DNA of 64,000 bases from Ewingella sp. CoE-038-23 (GCF_040419245.1 NZ_JAZHOH010000001.1:3844001-3908000); one strand, 5' to 3'. Counted from the first letter of the stretch, positions 1 to 10,607 are shown. Notes: generated from the letters alone by a model not told the origin. Program-made: numbers and translations.

Positions 1-451
1 TAGATGCCTGCGCGCGGTGCGCAGTACCGAATGCGTCCATCACATAGATGTCACACAGGGCAGCGTATTTTTTAGATAAGGTTTCGTCGTCTTTCTTTTC
101 GCCTTTGTTAAAGCGAACGTTTTCCAGAACAACCAGCTCACCTTCAGCAACATCAACGCCGTCCAGATAATCTTTAGCCAGACGAACAGGAGAAGACAAC
201 TTATCTTTCAGGTAGTTAACTACTGGCAGCAGAGAAAACTCTTCGTTGTACTCGCCTTCAGTCGGACGACCAAGATGCGAAGTTACCATCACACGAGCGC
301 CTTGTTTCAGGGCGGCTTCGATAGTAGGCAAAGAAGCACGGATACGGGCATCAGACGTCACTTTGCCGTCTTTTACTGGTACGTTCAGGTCTGAACGGAT
401 CAGTACGCGTTTACCCGCTAAATCCAGATCGCTCATCTTAATTACAGACAT
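1..451 (-). CDS. pgk: Phosphoglycerate kinase, N-terminal part (cut by window edge)
   Basis: Glycolytic phosphoglycerate kinase, which transfers phosphate from 1,3-bisphosphoglycerate to ADP in the cytosol. Only the first 150 residues are in the window; the gene runs off the left edge. The reading frame begins [19 protein letters not shown] and carries the RSDLNVP substrate-binding stretch, the SHLGRP motif near residue 60 and [10 protein letters not shown]. These are hallmarks of the N-terminal lobe. It lies 71 bp downstream of epd on the same strand, the conserved epd-pgk(-fbaA) order of enterobacteria, so it is probably cotranscribed with epd. Family assignment is firm; the C-terminal nucleotide-binding lobe cannot be checked here. 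Confidence 0.97.
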   Translation of the reverse strand, partial: MSVIKMSDLDLAGKRVLIRSDLNVPVKDGKVTSDARIRASLPTIEAALKQGARVMVTSHLGRPTEGEYNEEFSLLPVVNYLKDKLSSPVRLAKDYLDGVDVAEGELVVLENVRFNKGEKKDDETLSKKYAALCDIYVMDAFGTAHRAQAS

Positions 452-522
452 GGTGAATCCTCTCGTTGATTCTCTTTAAAGTTGCTTGAGGGCAATTCCA
501 GCAACAAGCTGGGAGTGCCGTA

Positions 523-1539
523 CTAGAAACCGCTAGCGGACATTGCCAATGTTGTATCCAACATTCGGTTAGCAAAACCCCACTCATTGTCGCACCAGAC
601 AAGTGTCTTAATCAGGTGCTGACCACTGACCCGCGTTTGGGTGCCATCCACGATGGCACTGTGTGGATCATGGTTAAAATCTGTCGAGACTAATGGTAGT
701 TCGGTATAGTCAACTATACCACGAAAAGCACCCTGTGCGGCCTTTTGCAGCAGCTGGTTGACCTCTTCGACCGCCACACTTCCCTCGACAAAAACGCTTA
801 AATCTATCGCCGTCACGTTGATGGTCGGCACGCGAACTGAGATAGCTTCGAAGCGATCGCAGAACTTCGGCATGATGCGCGTGATACCAGCAGCAAGTTT
901 AGTATCTACTGGGATAATTGACTGACTTGCTGCGCGGGTGCGACGTAAATCGGCATGGTAAGAGTCAATGACCGGCTGGTCATTCATCGACGCATGGATG
1001 GTGGTTACGGTGCCGGACTCAATGCCATAAGCATCGTCCAACAGCTTGATAATTGGGATAATACAGTTGGTAGTGCAGGAAGCATTGGAGACAATACGGT
1101 GCTGGCGTTCAAGCAGTTGGTGGTTGACGCCATAGACCACGGTGGCATCAAGATCGTGTCCGCCTGGGTGGGCGAAGAGGATTTTCTTGGCACCGGCTTT
1201 GAGCTGAATCTCGCCATCCTCACGGCTGCCGTAGACGCCGGTGCAATCCAGCACCACATCAACGCTCAGTTCACCCCACGGCAGCTTGGCTGCATCGGGT
1301 TGGTGTAACAGGCGGATGCTGTCATCGCCCACGTAGAGCTGTTCGCCTTCCTGTCTGACATCCCATGGGAAACGCCCGTGGCTGGAATCGTACTTCAACA
1401 GGTGAGCCATGCCTTCTGGGCTGGCAAGTTCATTAATAGCGACAACGCTAATTTCTGCCCGACGCCCGGATTCATATAACGCGCGCAATACGCTACGGCC
1501 GATGCGACCAAAGCCATTAATTGCAATACGTATTGGCAT
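523..1539 (-). CDS. epd: D-erythrose-4-phosphate dehydrogenase
   Basis: NAD-dependent oxidation of erythrose 4-phosphate to 4-phosphoerythronate, the first step of the DXP-dependent pyridoxal phosphate branch. The 338-residue protein is a GAPDH paralogue: NGFGRIGRS dinucleotide-binding loop at residues 8-16, catalytic cysteine in SNASCTTNC near residue 155, and C-terminal [12 protein letters not shown]. The length matches E. coli Epd (339). It is distinguished from GapA by sequence and by its place directly upstream of pgk. The start ATG is preceded by a GGGAGAAGT-type ribosome-binding site. A promoter and a Cra-like site lie upstream on the minus strand. Several other yhf and B6-enzyme genes occur nearby, but no direct link is evident. 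Confidence 0.96.
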   Translation of the reverse strand: MPIRIAINGFGRIGRSVLRALYESGRRAEISVVAINELASPEGMAHLLKYDSSHGRFPWDVRQEGEQLYVGDDSIRLLHQPDAAKLPWGELSVDVVLDCTGVYGSREDGEIQLKAGAKKILFAHPGGHDLDATVVYGVNHQLLERQHRIVSNASCTTNCIIPIIKLLDDAYGIESGTVTTIHASMNDQPVIDSYHADLRRTRAASQSIIPVDTKLAAGITRIMPKFCDRFEAISVRVPTINVTAIDLSVFVEGSVAVEEVNQLLQKAAQGAFRGIVDYTELPLVSTDFNHDPHSAIVDGTQTRVSGQHLIKTLVWCDNEWGFANRMLDTTLAMSASGF

Positions 1540-1582
1540 ACTTCTCCCTGTTACACGGTTGTTACCTAATGGTGGTAACCCT

Positions 1583-1611
1583 ATAGTAATGCAGTGCGCA
1601 GTAACGGTGAA
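1583..1611 (-). promoter_or_regulatory. Candidate sigma70 promoter of epd
   Basis: Read on the minus strand: a -35 element TTCACC (1606-1611), a 17-bp spacer and a -10 element TACTAT (1583-1588), predicting transcription from about 1576 and a leader of roughly 36 nt before the epd ATG. Elements are imperfect; spacing is ideal. Inference only. Confidence 0.4.
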
Positions 1612-1710
1612 TCATTCTCAACAACGTTTCTGCATGCCGGGACGGCGTTTCGCTATTATTGTAAAAACACGTTAACCACTCAGCGGCGACGTTAACCACT
1701 AACTTTGCAA

Positions 1711-1724
1711 CTGAAACGGTTCAG
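1711..1724. promoter_or_regulatory. Probable Cra (FruR) binding site
   Basis: CTGAAACGGTTCAG is a near-palindrome that fits the known Cra consensus (TGAAACGTTTCA core). Cra control of the epd-pgk operon is established in E. coli. Here the site lies about 170 bp upstream of the epd start and 120 bp upstream of the proposed -35 element. Two copies of a 12-bp direct repeat (1669-1680 and 1689-1700) lie between this site and the promoter. The rest of the 511-bp gap between epd and tktA holds no convincing gene. Confidence 0.6.
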
Positions 1725-2005
1725 CAGAGCATAAACGAAAGCGTATGCAAAAGGAATAATCCGCCCGATTTCGGCGCATTTCCTGAAGCGATCGCTGAAA
1801 AAATCGCCACAGCCAAGCCCTTCGCTCCCCCGCTTTAACGTTTACATCGTATTTACGTCAGCCTTTTTATCATTCAACGGACAACATTAAATACTGATTA
1901 GGGAATTTGAGTGTAGCCGAGGCGGCGGCCACGCAGTTTGACCTACGTCATTGCTAACGAGAACTGCGAGCCGGGTCATACTCTTTCATTGCAAACCCGC
2001 CATAA

Positions 2006-2031
2006 AAAAGGCATCCCGAAGGATGCCTTTT
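2006..2031 (-). terminator. Rho-independent terminator of tktA
   Basis: Perfect 11-bp stem AAAAGGCATCC / GGATGCCTTTT around a tetraloop that reads TTCG on the minus strand, followed by a U tract on that strand. It lies 20 bp past the tktA stop. Confidence 0.9.
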
Positions 2032-2050
2032 GGCTCGGTCTTTTAGCGAA

Positions 2051-4045
2051 TTACTTCAGCAAAGATTGAGCCTGAGCTACGACGTTGTCGACAGTGAAGC
2101 CGAACTCTTTGAACAGCAGATCAGCTGGTGCAGACTCGCCGAAGCTGTGCATACCCACGATAGCGCCGTTCAGGCCAACGTATTTGAACCAGTAGTCAGC
2201 GATACCCGCCTCTACTGCTACGCGAGCAGTAACGGCTTTCGGCAGTACAGATTCACGGTAAGCCGCGTCCTGCTTGTCGAAGGCGTCGGTAGAAGGCATA
2301 GACACTACGCGCACTTTGGTGCCCGCAGCGGCCAGCTTGTCAGCGGCTTCTACGGTGATGCCCACTTCTGAACCGGTCGCGATCAGAATCACGTCTGGCG
2401 TGCCTTCGCTGTCTTTCAGCACGTAACCACCGCGCGCCACGTTTGCCAATTGCTCGGCAGTACGCGGTTGCTGGGTCAGGTTCTGACGAGAGAAGATCAG
2501 AGTAACCGGGCCATCGTTGCGCTCGATAGCGTATTTCCAGGCTACGGCAGATTCAACCTGATCCGCTGGACGCCAGGTGCTCATGTTTGGCGTAACGCGC
2601 AGGCTGGCAATTTGCTCAACCGGCTGGTGCGTTGGGCCATCTTCGCCCAGACCGATAGAGTCGTGGGTGTAGACGAACACGTTACGGATCTTCATCAGTG
2701 CCGCCATACGCACCGCGTTACGGGCATATTCAACGAACATCAGGAAGGTCGCAGAGTACGGCAGGAAACCGCCGTGCAGAGCGATACCGTTGGTGATTGC
2801 GGTCATGCCGAATTCGCGCACGCCGTAGTGAATATAGTTACCCGCCTGATCGTCGCCGATAGACTTAGAACCAGACCACATGGTCAGGTTGCTTGGCGCG
2901 AGGTCAGCAGAGCCGCCGAGGAATTCTGGCAGCACTTTACCGAAAGCTTCCAGCGCGTTTTGTGACGCTTTGCGGCTTGCGATGTTGGCAGGGTTAGCCT
3001 GCAACTGCTCGATGAATTTCTGTGCTTCAGTTTCCCAGTTAGCTGGCAGTTCACCCTTGATACGGCGTTTGAACTCTTTTGCCAGTTCTGGGTAAGCTTT
3101 CGCGTACGCGTCGAACTTAGCGTCCCACGCGGCTTCTTTCGCTTTACCGGCTTCTTTAGCATCCCACTGAGCATAAATGTCCTGTGGAATTTCGAAGGCG
3201 GCGTATTTCCAGCCCAGCGCTTCGCGCGTTGCAGCCACTTCCGCAGCACCCAGCGCAGCACCGTGCACGTCGTGGGTACCGGCTTTGTTCGGTGAACCGA
3301 AACCGATAATGGTTTTGCACATCAGCAGGGATGGCTTGTCGGTTACTTTGTGGGATTCTTCAATAGCCGCTTTGATGGAGTCTGGGTTATGACCATCAAC
3401 ACCACGCACTACGTGCCAGCCGTAAGACTCGAAACGTTTAGCAGTGTCATCAGTGAACCAGCCTTCAACGTGGCCATCGATGGAGATGCCGTTGTCATCA
3501 TAGAACGCGGTCAGTTTGCCGAGTTTCATGGTGCCAGCCAGTGAACAGGCTTCGTGCGAGATGCCTTCCATCATACAACCGTCGCCCAGGAAGGCGTAGG
3601 TGTGGTGGTCAACGATGTCGTGACCCGGCTTGTTAAACTGCGCGCCCAGCGTGCGTTCTGCGATGGCGAAACCGACTGCGTTTGCAATCCCCTGCCCCAG
3701 CGGGCCGGTGGTGGTCTCAACGCCTGGGGTGTAGCCGTATTCTGGGTGGCCCGGGGTTTTAGAGTGCAGCTGACGGAAGTTTTCCAGCTCGCCGATTGGC
3801 AGGTCGTAGCCAGTGAGGTGCAACAGGCTGTAAATCAGCATAGAACCGTGACCGTTAGACAGCACGAAGCGGTCGCGGTCAGCCCAGTGTGGGTTAGTTG
3901 GGTTGTGGTTCAGGTAGTCACGCCACAGGACTTCGGCAATATCAGCCATGCCCATAGGGGCGCCAGGGTGGCCGGAATTCGCTTTCTGCACGGCGTCCAT
4001 ACTCAATGCACGGATAGCGTTCGCAAGCTCTTTACGAGAGGACAT
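2051..4045 (-). CDS. tktA: Transketolase A
   Basis: Thiamine-diphosphate enzyme of the non-oxidative pentose phosphate pathway, moving two-carbon ketol units between sugar phosphates. It makes the erythrose 4-phosphate that Epd uses. At 664 residues it matches the E. coli enzyme (663). Visible features are the N-terminal [18 protein letters not shown] motif (residues 22-32), the ThDP/Mg motif beginning GDGCMMEG near residue 153 and ending in FYDDNGIS, the pyrimidine-domain [17 protein letters not shown] stretch and the LIATGSEV C-terminal domain. The start [14 protein letters not shown] is the conserved family start. It is transcribed divergently from loiP and ends in a strong terminator. Monocistronic as far as can be seen. 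Confidence 0.97.
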   Translation of the reverse strand: MSSRKELANAIRALSMDAVQKANSGHPGAPMGMADIAEVLWRDYLNHNPTNPHWADRDRFVLSNGHGSMLIYSLLHLTGYDLPIGELENFRQLHSKTPGHPEYGYTPGVETTTGPLGQGIANAVGFAIAERTLGAQFNKPGHDIVDHHTYAFLGDGCMMEGISHEACSLAGTMKLGKLTAFYDDNGISIDGHVEGWFTDDTAKRFESYGWHVVRGVDGHNPDSIKAAIEESHKVTDKPSLLMCKTIIGFGSPNKAGTHDVHGAALGAAEVAATREALGWKYAAFEIPQDIYAQWDAKEAGKAKEAAWDAKFDAYAKAYPELAKEFKRRIKGELPANWETEAQKFIEQLQANPANIASRKASQNALEAFGKVLPEFLGGSADLAPSNLTMWSGSKSIGDDQAGNYIHYGVREFGMTAITNGIALHGGFLPYSATFLMFVEYARNAVRMAALMKIRNVFVYTHDSIGLGEDGPTHQPVEQIASLRVTPNMSTWRPADQVESAVAWKYAIERNDGPVTLIFSRQNLTQQPRTAEQLANVARGGYVLKDSEGTPDVILIATGSEVGITVEAADKLAAAGTKVRVVSMPSTDAFDKQDAAYRESVLPKAVTARVAVEAGIADYWFKYVGLNGAIVGMHSFGESAPADLLFKEFGFTVDNVVAQAQSLLK

Positions 4046-4294
4046 GTTCTACTCCAGGTCGGATTAAAAAAGCAGTCAAGAAAATCATTTTCTCAGACTA
4101 GGCATTAAAACGGCAATCTCTATTCACACGCGTGATGAACTTCACAAAAAAGACTTTTGAATCAGTGCAATTTTTAGGATATCAACTATAGAACGGCAAG
4201 CCCTAAAAGCCTAATTTACCGCTATCCTTGTCGTTAAGGCCTTTTTTAAGGCTTTTTCTTTGCTTCTGATTGTTACTTTTGGGAACCAAAACTG

Positions 4295-5047
4295 ATGAAA
4301 ATGACTCCTGCGCTGTTGAGCCTAAGCCTTGCGACCCTGCTGGCTGGCTGCGCCAATCTGAATACCGACACCCTGATGCAGTCCGGCTCTCAGGCTTATC
4401 AGGCTGCCACCTTGTCTGACGCTGATGTTAAAACCCTCAGCGTGCAGTCTTGCGAAGAGATGGACAAGAAAGCCCAAATCGCGCCAGACAATAGCGAATA
4501 CGCTCAACGCCTGAAGAAAATTTCTGCCGCGCTGGGTGACAACATCAACGGCACGCCCGCCAACTATAAGGTTTACCTGACCAAAGACGTCAACGCCTGG
4601 GCCATGGCCAACGGCTGTATTCGCGTTTATAGCGGCCTGATGGACATGATGAATGACAACGAAGTAGAAGGCGTGCTGGGCCACGAAATGGGCCACGTCG
4701 CCCTCGGCCATACCCGCAAAGCGATGCAGGTTGCCTACGGTGCCACCGCCGCGCGCTCCGCGGCTTCGTCACTGGGCGGCATCAGCGCCACGCTGTCACA
4801 GTCACAACTCGCCGATCTGGGTGAAAAATATGTCAACGCCCAGTTCTCGCAAAAGCAAGAATCAGAAGCGGATGACTACTCCTTCGACTTATTGAAGAAA
4901 CGCGGCATCGACCCGACTGGCCTCGCCACCAGCTTCGAAAAACTGGCAAAAATGGAACAAGGCAGCAGCATTGGCTGGTTTGACGACCACCCTTCTTCCG
5001 AAGCTCGCGCCAAGCACATTCGCGAACGCATTGCTGCCGGACAGTAA
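4295..5047 (+). CDS. loiP: Lipoprotein metalloprotease LoiP (YggG)
   Basis: M48-family zinc metalloprotease lipoprotein of the outer membrane, in E. coli induced by low osmolarity and partnered with BepA. The 250-residue protein has a lipobox LLAGC with the modified Cys at residue 19, the HEMGH zinc motif at residues 130-134, and the third zinc ligand in QESEADDYSFD. The C-terminal DDHPSSEARAKHI stretch is typical of the family. Length agrees with E. coli YggG (252). It sits divergently from tktA, 249 bp apart, as in E. coli. It is followed by a hairpin terminator. Confidence 0.94.
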   Translation: MKMTPALLSLSLATLLAGCANLNTDTLMQSGSQAYQAATLSDADVKTLSVQSCEEMDKKAQIAPDNSEYAQRLKKISAALGDNINGTPANYKVYLTKDVNAWAMANGCIRVYSGLMDMMNDNEVEGVLGHEMGHVALGHTRKAMQVAYGATAARSAASSLGGISATLSQSQLADLGEKYVNAQFSQKQESEADDYSFDLLKKRGIDPTGLATSFEKLAKMEQGSSIGWFDDHPSSEARAKHIRERIAAGQ

Positions 5048-5077
5048 CGCCTCACAACAGCTCTGCACCAAAAGCAC

Positions 5078-5103
5078 AAAGGCGCGGTGTGATCCGCGCC
5101 TTT
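5078..5103. terminator. Terminator hairpin after loiP
   Basis: Stem AAAGGCGCGG / CCGCGCCTTT with a 6-nt loop, 30 bp past the loiP stop and between the convergent loiP and yhfT genes. It has A and T runs on both sides and may act in both directions. Confidence 0.75.
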
Positions 5104-5175
5104 GCCTTTCCAACCTGTTGATTTCCCGCCATTCAATGACGTGACCAGGTTGATATCTGCATTACTGGCTTTATC

Positions 5176-6468
5176 TTATGCTGGGATAAAAATACCCGCC
5201 CAGAAGCACAAGTTAAGCACGATACCGGTAATGATAACCGCAACCACTGGCGCTGCAATTTTCAGTACTGGGCGACCCAAGGCTTCGTTGAGGAAGTAAA
5301 TCGCGGTGGTCATGGTGAAACCGGTGTAACCCGCCATTTTAATCGAGGCGAAGATGGCACCAATCAGCAGCGCGTATTCCATCAGCAAGTTCATGGCATT
5401 ACGAATGTTGTCAGACGCATTACGCACCGACGGGAAACGCCCCATCCATTTACCAATTGAACGCAGCAACAGCACTTCTAAGCTGATCACAATTGCGCCC
5501 AGCAGTGCAGCTAACCACGGGTTCGGCACCAAATAACCCACCACGAAGACGAAGGTGAAACCGGCTACGGCGTAGACCCCGGTCGCCAGCGCCGTGGTGG
5601 CAATCATTGGCACGAAGCCCAAGCCGCGCATGAATTCAGCCAGTGCTGCCTGATGGATAAGGCTCGCAGAGTCCGCCGGAGACACGCCCGGCGCATAGGC
5701 TTTTGCCAAGGTGTAAATCGACACTTCGCTGCCGCCGAACAGCTTCATGCTGGCCACCGCAGAGATCAGTGCACCGACAATCGCGATGAGCGGCAAGTTC
5801 TTAATAATGCGCGAGGTTCGCTCTTCGAACATCGACTCGCCACCACCGCCGAGGTGTGCTTTGGCCTTGATATCTTTGTAAATCGCGATGCCAATCAGCA
5901 AAATCATACCGACGAAAATCTCGATAGATTCTGGAGAGAGCGGCGTGAATCGCACAATAAGCAGGCGAGTCAGCAGCACTAGCAGCGCCGCGATAGCGCC
6001 CGACTTCCAGCCAAACTGATAGAAAATAGCCACCAGCGGGAAGAGTGCAAACGCGGAGATAACGGGCGAACTCAGCTCACCCAGCGAACCGATAAAGTTA
6101 ACCGGCAGCGAGGTCAGCACGCTGTTTACCGCAGGCAGGCTGGTGAACACCAACACGCCCCAGATAGCCCCTAAGCCGAAGGCCAGATAGGCGTTAATCG
6201 CCAGCACGCCGATGATATCGGTGGAGAGGAACAGTAACCATGAGTTAAGCAGGCCGGTCGACAGGGTGAAGGAAATCCCCACTGACGCGATAAAGCCCAC
6301 GCTCAGACCAAATGCAATACTGCCCGCCTCACGGCGGCTCATATTACCTTCTACCAGTTGCGGAAGAATTGGTCGGATACCGTCATGAAACACTGCAACC
6401 GATTTGTGCGCCAGTAAGGCGGTCATCCCGGTTAATAACGCCACCACAACAATGTGTACGTATTCCAT
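5176..6468 (-). CDS. yhfT: YhfT family polytopic membrane protein
   Basis: Integral membrane protein of 430 residues, the last gene of a yhfZ-Y-X-W-php-U-T operon. It has about ten or more hydrophobic segments spread over the whole length, for example residues 1-20, 55-90, 130-180, 225-245 and 400-430, and almost no soluble domain. In E. coli the orthologue is an uncharacterised transport-like protein (YhfT family). By position it is probably the importer or exporter for the substrate handled by the YhfX, YhfW and Php enzymes; this is inference. It starts 16 bp after yhfU. The E. coli operon ends with an aminotransferase-like gene, yhfS. Here nothing follows except the convergent loiP terminator, so yhfS is absent from this locus. 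Confidence 0.9.
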   Translation of the reverse strand: MEYVHIVVVALLTGMTALLAHKSVAVFHDGIRPILPQLVEGNMSRREAGSIAFGLSVGFIASVGISFTLSTGLLNSWLLFLSTDIIGVLAINAYLAFGLGAIWGVLVFTSLPAVNSVLTSLPVNFIGSLGELSSPVISAFALFPLVAIFYQFGWKSGAIAALLVLLTRLLIVRFTPLSPESIEIFVGMILLIGIAIYKDIKAKAHLGGGGESMFEERTSRIIKNLPLIAIVGALISAVASMKLFGGSEVSIYTLAKAYAPGVSPADSASLIHQAALAEFMRGLGFVPMIATTALATGVYAVAGFTFVFVVGYLVPNPWLAALLGAIVISLEVLLLRSIGKWMGRFPSVRNASDNIRNAMNLLMEYALLIGAIFASIKMAGYTGFTMTTAIYFLNEALGRPVLKIAAPVVAVIITGIVLNLCFWAGIFIPA

Positions 6469-6484
6469 AGTGGTTATCTCACGA

Positions 6485-6838
6485 TTAACGTAACTGGGTG
6501 ATCAACAGTGGGATTGCGTGTTCCACGTGCTCGACCGACAGACCGAAAGCCACTTTGCCTTCAGCAATAAATTTCGCAACCTGATCGGCTTTCGCCTGAA
6601 TACCCGGCTTAGCAATGGTGGCACTTTTGTTGTACCCGATGATGGCGATGGCCATCGACAGTGCCGCGCCCGCGCCGGTGTTACAGGCGCCAATGTAGTA
6701 ATCCAGCTCGCCTTTTTTCACTTTTGAGGCGGCTTCCATATCACTTAAAATGTGACATTCGAATTCGCCGGGTGCTGTGGCTTCTACCAGTTTTTGAATC
6801 TGCTCGCGCTGTAGTCCTGCAATACCAATTTTTTTCAT
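6485..6838 (-). CDS. yhfU: YhfU family small protein (DUF2620)
   Basis: Soluble 117-residue protein matching E. coli YhfU. It starts MKKIGIAGLQREQIQKLVE and contains a glycine-rich stretch YYIGACNTGAGAALSMAIAI around residues 47-66. The size and the beta-loop-alpha look of the N terminus (KIGIAG) recall small transporter-associated proteins such as PTS IIB subunits, but no catalytic cysteine in the IIB position can be claimed. It is squeezed between php (17 bp upstream) and yhfT (16 bp downstream), so it is clearly part of the operon and may be an accessory of the YhfT permease. Function unknown. Confidence 0.88.
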   Translation of the reverse strand: MKKIGIAGLQREQIQKLVEATAPGEFECHILSDMEAASKVKKGELDYYIGACNTGAGAALSMAIAIIGYNKSATIAKPGIQAKADQVAKFIAEGKVAFGLSVEHVEHAIPLLITQLR

Positions 6839-6855
6839 TTTATTTACCTTAATGC

Positions 6856-7746
6856 TCAGAGTGCGCCGGCACGACCAAAGAAAGTCGCCGGATTATCGCG
6901 AAGTAAAGTGTCAACCTGACGCTGAGTAATGCCCGCGCCGAGTAACATGGGAACAAAAGTATCAACCAAATAACTAAAGCCACTGCCGCCATTGGCTTGC
7001 AGATGAGAACGACGCGTGATGTCCATCGACAACATGATTTTGTCGCAGAATCCGCGTTCAATCAGCGCGTGCAGCATTTCGACCCGACGGGTGTCCGGGA
7101 AGTAGCTGTTTTTACCGATTGTGTCGAACTGTACATAAACGCCTTTGTCGAGCATACGGAAAATTTGGTCCAGATCGTCTTTCAGATCACAGTGACCAAT
7201 CACCACATTCTCTAACGCAACGCCATGATTTTCCAGCATCACGACCTGCTCCGGCCCCATGGTACTGAAGCTGGTATGGGTTGAAATCGGCAAACCTGTT
7301 GCATGATGAGCCAGCGCCGCAGCGTGGAACATTTTGGCCTCATCATCGGTGATCAGGTTTTCGCTGGTGCCGATTTCGGCGATGACACAAGGCTTAAGCG
7401 CAGTGCCATCGATACCGTTTTCAATCTCACCAATCATTTCTGCCGCTAACTGCTGGGCGCTGGTATTACGCACGTGGCCCGGATAGAAGCTGTCGGTGTA
7501 ATAACCCGTTGAAGCCAAAACGTTAATGCCGGTATCGCGCATTAAATCCAACATAAACTGAGCATTGCGCCCCATATAGCGGTTGGTCACTTCGACAATA
7601 TTGAGCACGCCTTTGCTCACCAGAGTGCGCATCTCGGCGCACAGAGGTTCGTACTGATCTAAACGGCAGTCGATATTGTCCTTAAAACCGGACAAATCGA
7701 TATGCAAATGCTCGTGAGCATAGGTATATCCCAGTGGATTGATCAT
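6856..7746 (-). CDS. php: Phosphotriesterase-homology protein Php
   Basis: Amidohydrolase-superfamily binuclear metal hydrolase of the phosphotriesterase/lactonase type, 296 residues (E. coli Php 292). Metal-binding elements are visible in order: HEHLHIDL (the HxH pair, residues 11-13), the bridging acidic residue in [27 protein letters not shown] and the Asp in LSMDITRR. Relatives are mostly lactonases; the natural substrate of E. coli Php is not known to me. The gene overlaps yhfW by 4 nt (ATGA), so translation is coupled. Together with the PLP protein YhfX and the mutase-like YhfW it implies a small catabolic or salvage pathway. Confidence 0.9.
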   Translation of the reverse strand: MINPLGYTYAHEHLHIDLSGFKDNIDCRLDQYEPLCAEMRTLVSKGVLNIVEVTNRYMGRNAQFMLDLMRDTGINVLASTGYYTDSFYPGHVRNTSAQQLAAEMIGEIENGIDGTALKPCVIAEIGTSENLITDDEAKMFHAAALAHHATGLPISTHTSFSTMGPEQVVMLENHGVALENVVIGHCDLKDDLDQIFRMLDKGVYVQFDTIGKNSYFPDTRRVEMLHALIERGFCDKIMLSMDITRRSHLQANGGSGFSYLVDTFVPMLLGAGITQRQVDTLLRDNPATFFGRAGAL

Positions 7747-8999
7747 GGTTTTTTCTCCGGTGTTGGCGAAGTACTCGTCGTGGTTTTAAGCGACATTAAA
7801 GGCAAGAAAGAGCGACCGTTTTGCGGCGGTTCAGCGCCGAAAAAGTCACAGGCGCTAGCGCCTACGTCTGAAAGCGTAGTGCGCCAGCCCAGCTCAACCG
7901 GCGGTAATCCATGTTGATAGACCAACAAGGGAACCTGCTCACGGGTATGGCGGCTATGGCCAATGGTTGGGTCATTGCCGTGATCGGCAATCACCACCAG
8001 TAAGTCTTCAGGCTGCATGGCGTCAATAAACTGCGCCAGCGACTTATCGACGACTTGCAGGCGATCGGCGTAACGCTCCACGTCTTCTGCATGCCCTGCC
8101 AAATCCGTTTCCTGAATGTTAGTACAAATAAAAGCGTCGCCCGACTGGCTGATTTCTTGTAGCGTGATGTCGAGAATGGTTTGCGAGTCAACCAGTTGCA
8201 TGTAACTCGTACCATGCTCATTGGAGACAATGTCCGCCACTTTGCCCACCAGTACCGTTTTGATACCTGCATCGTGCAATTTCGCCGGAGCCTGAGTCTT
8301 TTCGTCAACGCCGTAACCCAAATGGGCCACCTGGAAGTTTTTGCGATACAAACCGGAACGCGGCGCGTTGATGCCAATGTATTTACCATCGCGCACTTCG
8401 GCAGCATCGCGAATCGAGCTGCTATCGTCGATTTCACCGCCGAAAGCAATCACCCGCCCGACTTTGACACAGGCGCGAACGCAGCGGCCAATGTCCAGCG
8501 TTTGCGCGAAGCTGACCTGCGACAAATTGGCGCTGATGTTATAAACCTGACCTACATCGGCTTCCAGATTGTCGCCAATTGCCACCGCGTTGTTCACCCA
8601 CAGGTAGCTTAAATCGTTGAGAACAATACGTTCTGTCACAAAACCTTTCAACCGCAATGCCTGTTCGACTTCATCAATCACCGCCGAGAACGGCATGGTC
8701 AACGGCGGCAATGGCAGCGTGCCCATGATCTCCTGATGGCCGACGAAGGTGTCTCCGCCCTCGTGCTGCAAGCCGATACGGCCAAAAGTCGCGGTCTCAG
8801 AAGGGGTCATACAACCCACCGGATAGCCCAGCGCATTCATCAAACCCATACTGCGCATCACGGGTAAATTCAGTTCAGGCAGGCGTTCAAGGATATGACC
8901 ACAGGTGTTAGCACCGATATCCTGCGGGCGAACGTCTGGCACATCGGGCATCTCACCGATACCGAAACTGTCGATCACCAAAACAATATATTTACTCAT
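7743..8999 (-). CDS. yhfW: YhfW, phosphopentomutase-like metalloenzyme
   Basis: Alkaline-phosphatase-superfamily protein of the phosphopentomutase type, 418 residues (E. coli YhfW about 408). Metal-site motifs are present: [14 protein letters not shown] at the N terminus, GANTCGHI, the [13 protein letters not shown] segment equivalent to the DTTTGHWEMMG active-site region of DeoB, and the C-terminal pair [17 protein letters not shown] and [20 protein letters not shown]. The residues needed for a two-metal phosphomutase therefore look intact, but the segment around the active Thr differs from DeoB, so another phosphosugar or phosphonate substrate is likely. The ends overlap yhfX and php by 4 nt each. 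Confidence 0.9.
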   Translation of the reverse strand: MSKYIVLVIDSFGIGEMPDVPDVRPQDIGANTCGHILERLPELNLPVMRSMGLMNALGYPVGCMTPSETATFGRIGLQHEGGDTFVGHQEIMGTLPLPPLTMPFSAVIDEVEQALRLKGFVTERIVLNDLSYLWVNNAVAIGDNLEADVGQVYNISANLSQVSFAQTLDIGRCVRACVKVGRVIAFGGEIDDSSSIRDAAEVRDGKYIGINAPRSGLYRKNFQVAHLGYGVDEKTQAPAKLHDAGIKTVLVGKVADIVSNEHGTSYMQLVDSQTILDITLQEISQSGDAFICTNIQETDLAGHAEDVERYADRLQVVDKSLAQFIDAMQPEDLLVVIADHGNDPTIGHSRHTREQVPLLVYQHGLPPVELGWRTTLSDVGASACDFFGAEPPQNGRSFLPLMSLKTTTSTSPTPEKKP

Positions 9000-10162
9000 T
9001 TCGCCTCCGCCTTAATGGAATTACCCACACTGTCGTACAGGCCGATTAACACCGGCTTTCCGGTTGAAACGCCGCTGATCAATGCCACATCGCTACGGGT
9101 GACAAACACTTGGGTTCGAAAACACATCACCACCGCGCTGCCGATAGGGTGTGACTCGGTAAGCTGTAAGCAGTAGTCGATGCTGGTCATGTCCGGTGCG
9201 ATAACGCGGTCGCGGCGGCGGTCATCCCCGTCAATGACTAGCGCATTCTCCAGATTGCCACGGCGGTAATATCCGCCGCCAAAGCAGTAAGCGCGCCCTT
9301 CGTACTGATGCGATACCTCGGTGAGATACAGCATGGCAATTTTTTCCTGACAGGTGCCGCGCTGGTTAGCTGGCGTCGTGCCGGTTAAGGCGTGGCCCGG
9401 CTCGGCGTGAGTGACACCCAACTGTGCCAACTCGGCAAAGGTTTCACAGCTCGAGGCACTCGGGGCGTTGACGTGGATGACGTCCACGCCCTGCTCGACC
9501 AAAATGTCGCGAGCCGACAGCAGAGTGTCCATGTTGGCGGTGCGCACGGTGCGCTGCTGTTTAGGGTCATACTGCATGCACGGGAAGTGCGTCACACCGG
9601 CGATGCTCACGCCCGCCAGCGTATTTAATTGCGCCACAACCTGCGGCAGCTCGCTAAGTTCAAAACCGCCCTCTTGGCCGCTATACAAAGCGTCACCGGC
9701 ATGAGTAACCTTTAAGAGCAACGGCTGCACAATCCCGGCCTCAAGGGCCGCGGCAGAAATACTGCGGGCTTTCTCCAGCGAAAATACCGTTACCACCTCC
9801 GGGCGATGGCGTAGCACTTCGGCAATCATGCTTTCCGGCGGCTGAACCAGATGCCCCACGTGAGAAACCGGAATGCCGTGGCGCATTAGCTGGCGTGCTT
9901 CTTTAAAATCCACCGCCACAATGCCGGTAAAACCACTTTCAATCAGCAAACGGCACAGATGCGGATTGCGCCCGACCTGCTTGCTCATCGCATAGAGCGT
10001 AATGCCTAAACGCTTTGCCTCGGCCAGCAAAAGTCGGGCATTACTGAGCATCTGATCGACATCAATCACACAGGTATCCGGTGCAATTTCGCCTTTGCGC
10101 CACAGCGCGACGGCGGCGTCGATGAGAGCTGGATTCTGTTTTTCCAAAGCGTGTAAAAACAT
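8996..10162 (-). CDS. yhfX: YhfX, PLP-dependent alanine-racemase-fold protein
   Basis: Fold-type III PLP protein (alanine racemase N-terminal domain), 388 residues, matching E. coli YhfX (387). The PLP lysine lies in [12 protein letters not shown] near residue 63, and glycine-rich phosphate-binding elements follow ([20 protein letters not shown]). The enzyme is expected to act on an amino acid or amino sugar at the alpha carbon, by racemisation or retro-aldol-type chemistry; the substrate is not known. It overlaps yhfW by 4 nt. A 94-bp gap separates it from yhfY and holds an AT-rich motif repeated upstream of yhfZ, so an internal promoter is possible. Confidence 0.9.
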   Translation of the reverse strand: MFLHALEKQNPALIDAAVALWRKGEIAPDTCVIDVDQMLSNARLLLAEAKRLGITLYAMSKQVGRNPHLCRLLIESGFTGIVAVDFKEARQLMRHGIPVSHVGHLVQPPESMIAEVLRHRPEVVTVFSLEKARSISAAALEAGIVQPLLLKVTHAGDALYSGQEGGFELSELPQVVAQLNTLAGVSIAGVTHFPCMQYDPKQQRTVRTANMDTLLSARDILVEQGVDVIHVNAPSASSCETFAELAQLGVTHAEPGHALTGTTPANQRGTCQEKIAMLYLTEVSHQYEGRAYCFGGGYYRRGNLENALVIDGDDRRRDRVIAPDMTSIDYCLQLTESHPIGSAVVMCFRTQVFVTRSDVALISGVSTGKPVLIGLYDSVGNSIKAEAK

Positions 10163-10207
10163 GAGTTGGCTTTCCCTTTCTGCTTACAGTCTAAATAATC
10201 ATTTTTT

Positions 10208-10221
10208 TGAATATTTAAATC
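10208..10221. promoter_or_regulatory. AT-rich 14-bp motif, copy 1 (yhfY-yhfX gap)
   Basis: TGAATATTTAAATC. An exact reverse-complement copy lies at 11617-11630 upstream of yhfZ. Two identical 14-mers in the only two sizeable gaps of one operon suggest an operator, most simply for the YhfZ regulator. Low complexity tempers this. Confidence 0.4.
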
Positions 10222-10256
10222 GTGAAAAATAGCGACAACTTGTCAGTGCCACTCGC

Positions 10257-10607
10257 TTAGCGGTTCTGATACAAACCCGCAATGTTCACCAGCAGGTAAC
10301 CCACTTCATGCTCCGGCACATTCAATGGAAAATGGCCCATTACGTCCTGATGGATAACGGCTATCTGGTTGAATTCTTCCAGACTTTCCAGCTCGGCGCG
10401 CAGTTCGTCATCAATGCCCTGAATCTCTTCACCACGACGCGCACGCATCACGGCGTTAGCCAGGTGGGTCAGTGCCAAAATCCCCTGCTCGGTTCTCACC
10501 GGCAACTGCCAGTGACGCTCCAGACGCAATGTGACTAATCTCATTGCCTGATGAATGTCTTCATCAATCACCCCGGCCTCGGCCAGAATAGCGAGTCTTG
10601 TTTCCAT
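10257..10607 (-). CDS. yhfY: YhfY, PRD-domain-like small protein
   Basis: 116-residue protein matching E. coli YhfY, annotated there as containing a PRD (PTS regulation domain). The sequence is largely helical and charged, with HLANAVMRARRGEEIQGID in the middle and HQDVMGHFPLNVPEHEVGYLL near the C terminus; the latter resembles the second conserved His region of PRD repeats. It is not a complete PTS-regulated activator: there is no HTH and only one PRD-sized unit. It starts 45 bp after the yhfZ stop. It may be a regulatory subunit acting with YhfZ; this is inference. Confidence 0.82.
   Translation of the reverse strand: METRLAILAEAGVIDEDIHQAMRLVTLRLERHWQLPVRTEQGILALTHLANAVMRARRGEEIQGIDDELRAELESLEEFNQIAVIHQDVMGHFPLNVPEHEVGYLLVNIAGLYQNR

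Noticed and set aside
3554..4108. Open frame antisense to tktA
   Set aside because: Lies entirely opposite the highly conserved TktA coding sequence and has no start signal or family similarity.
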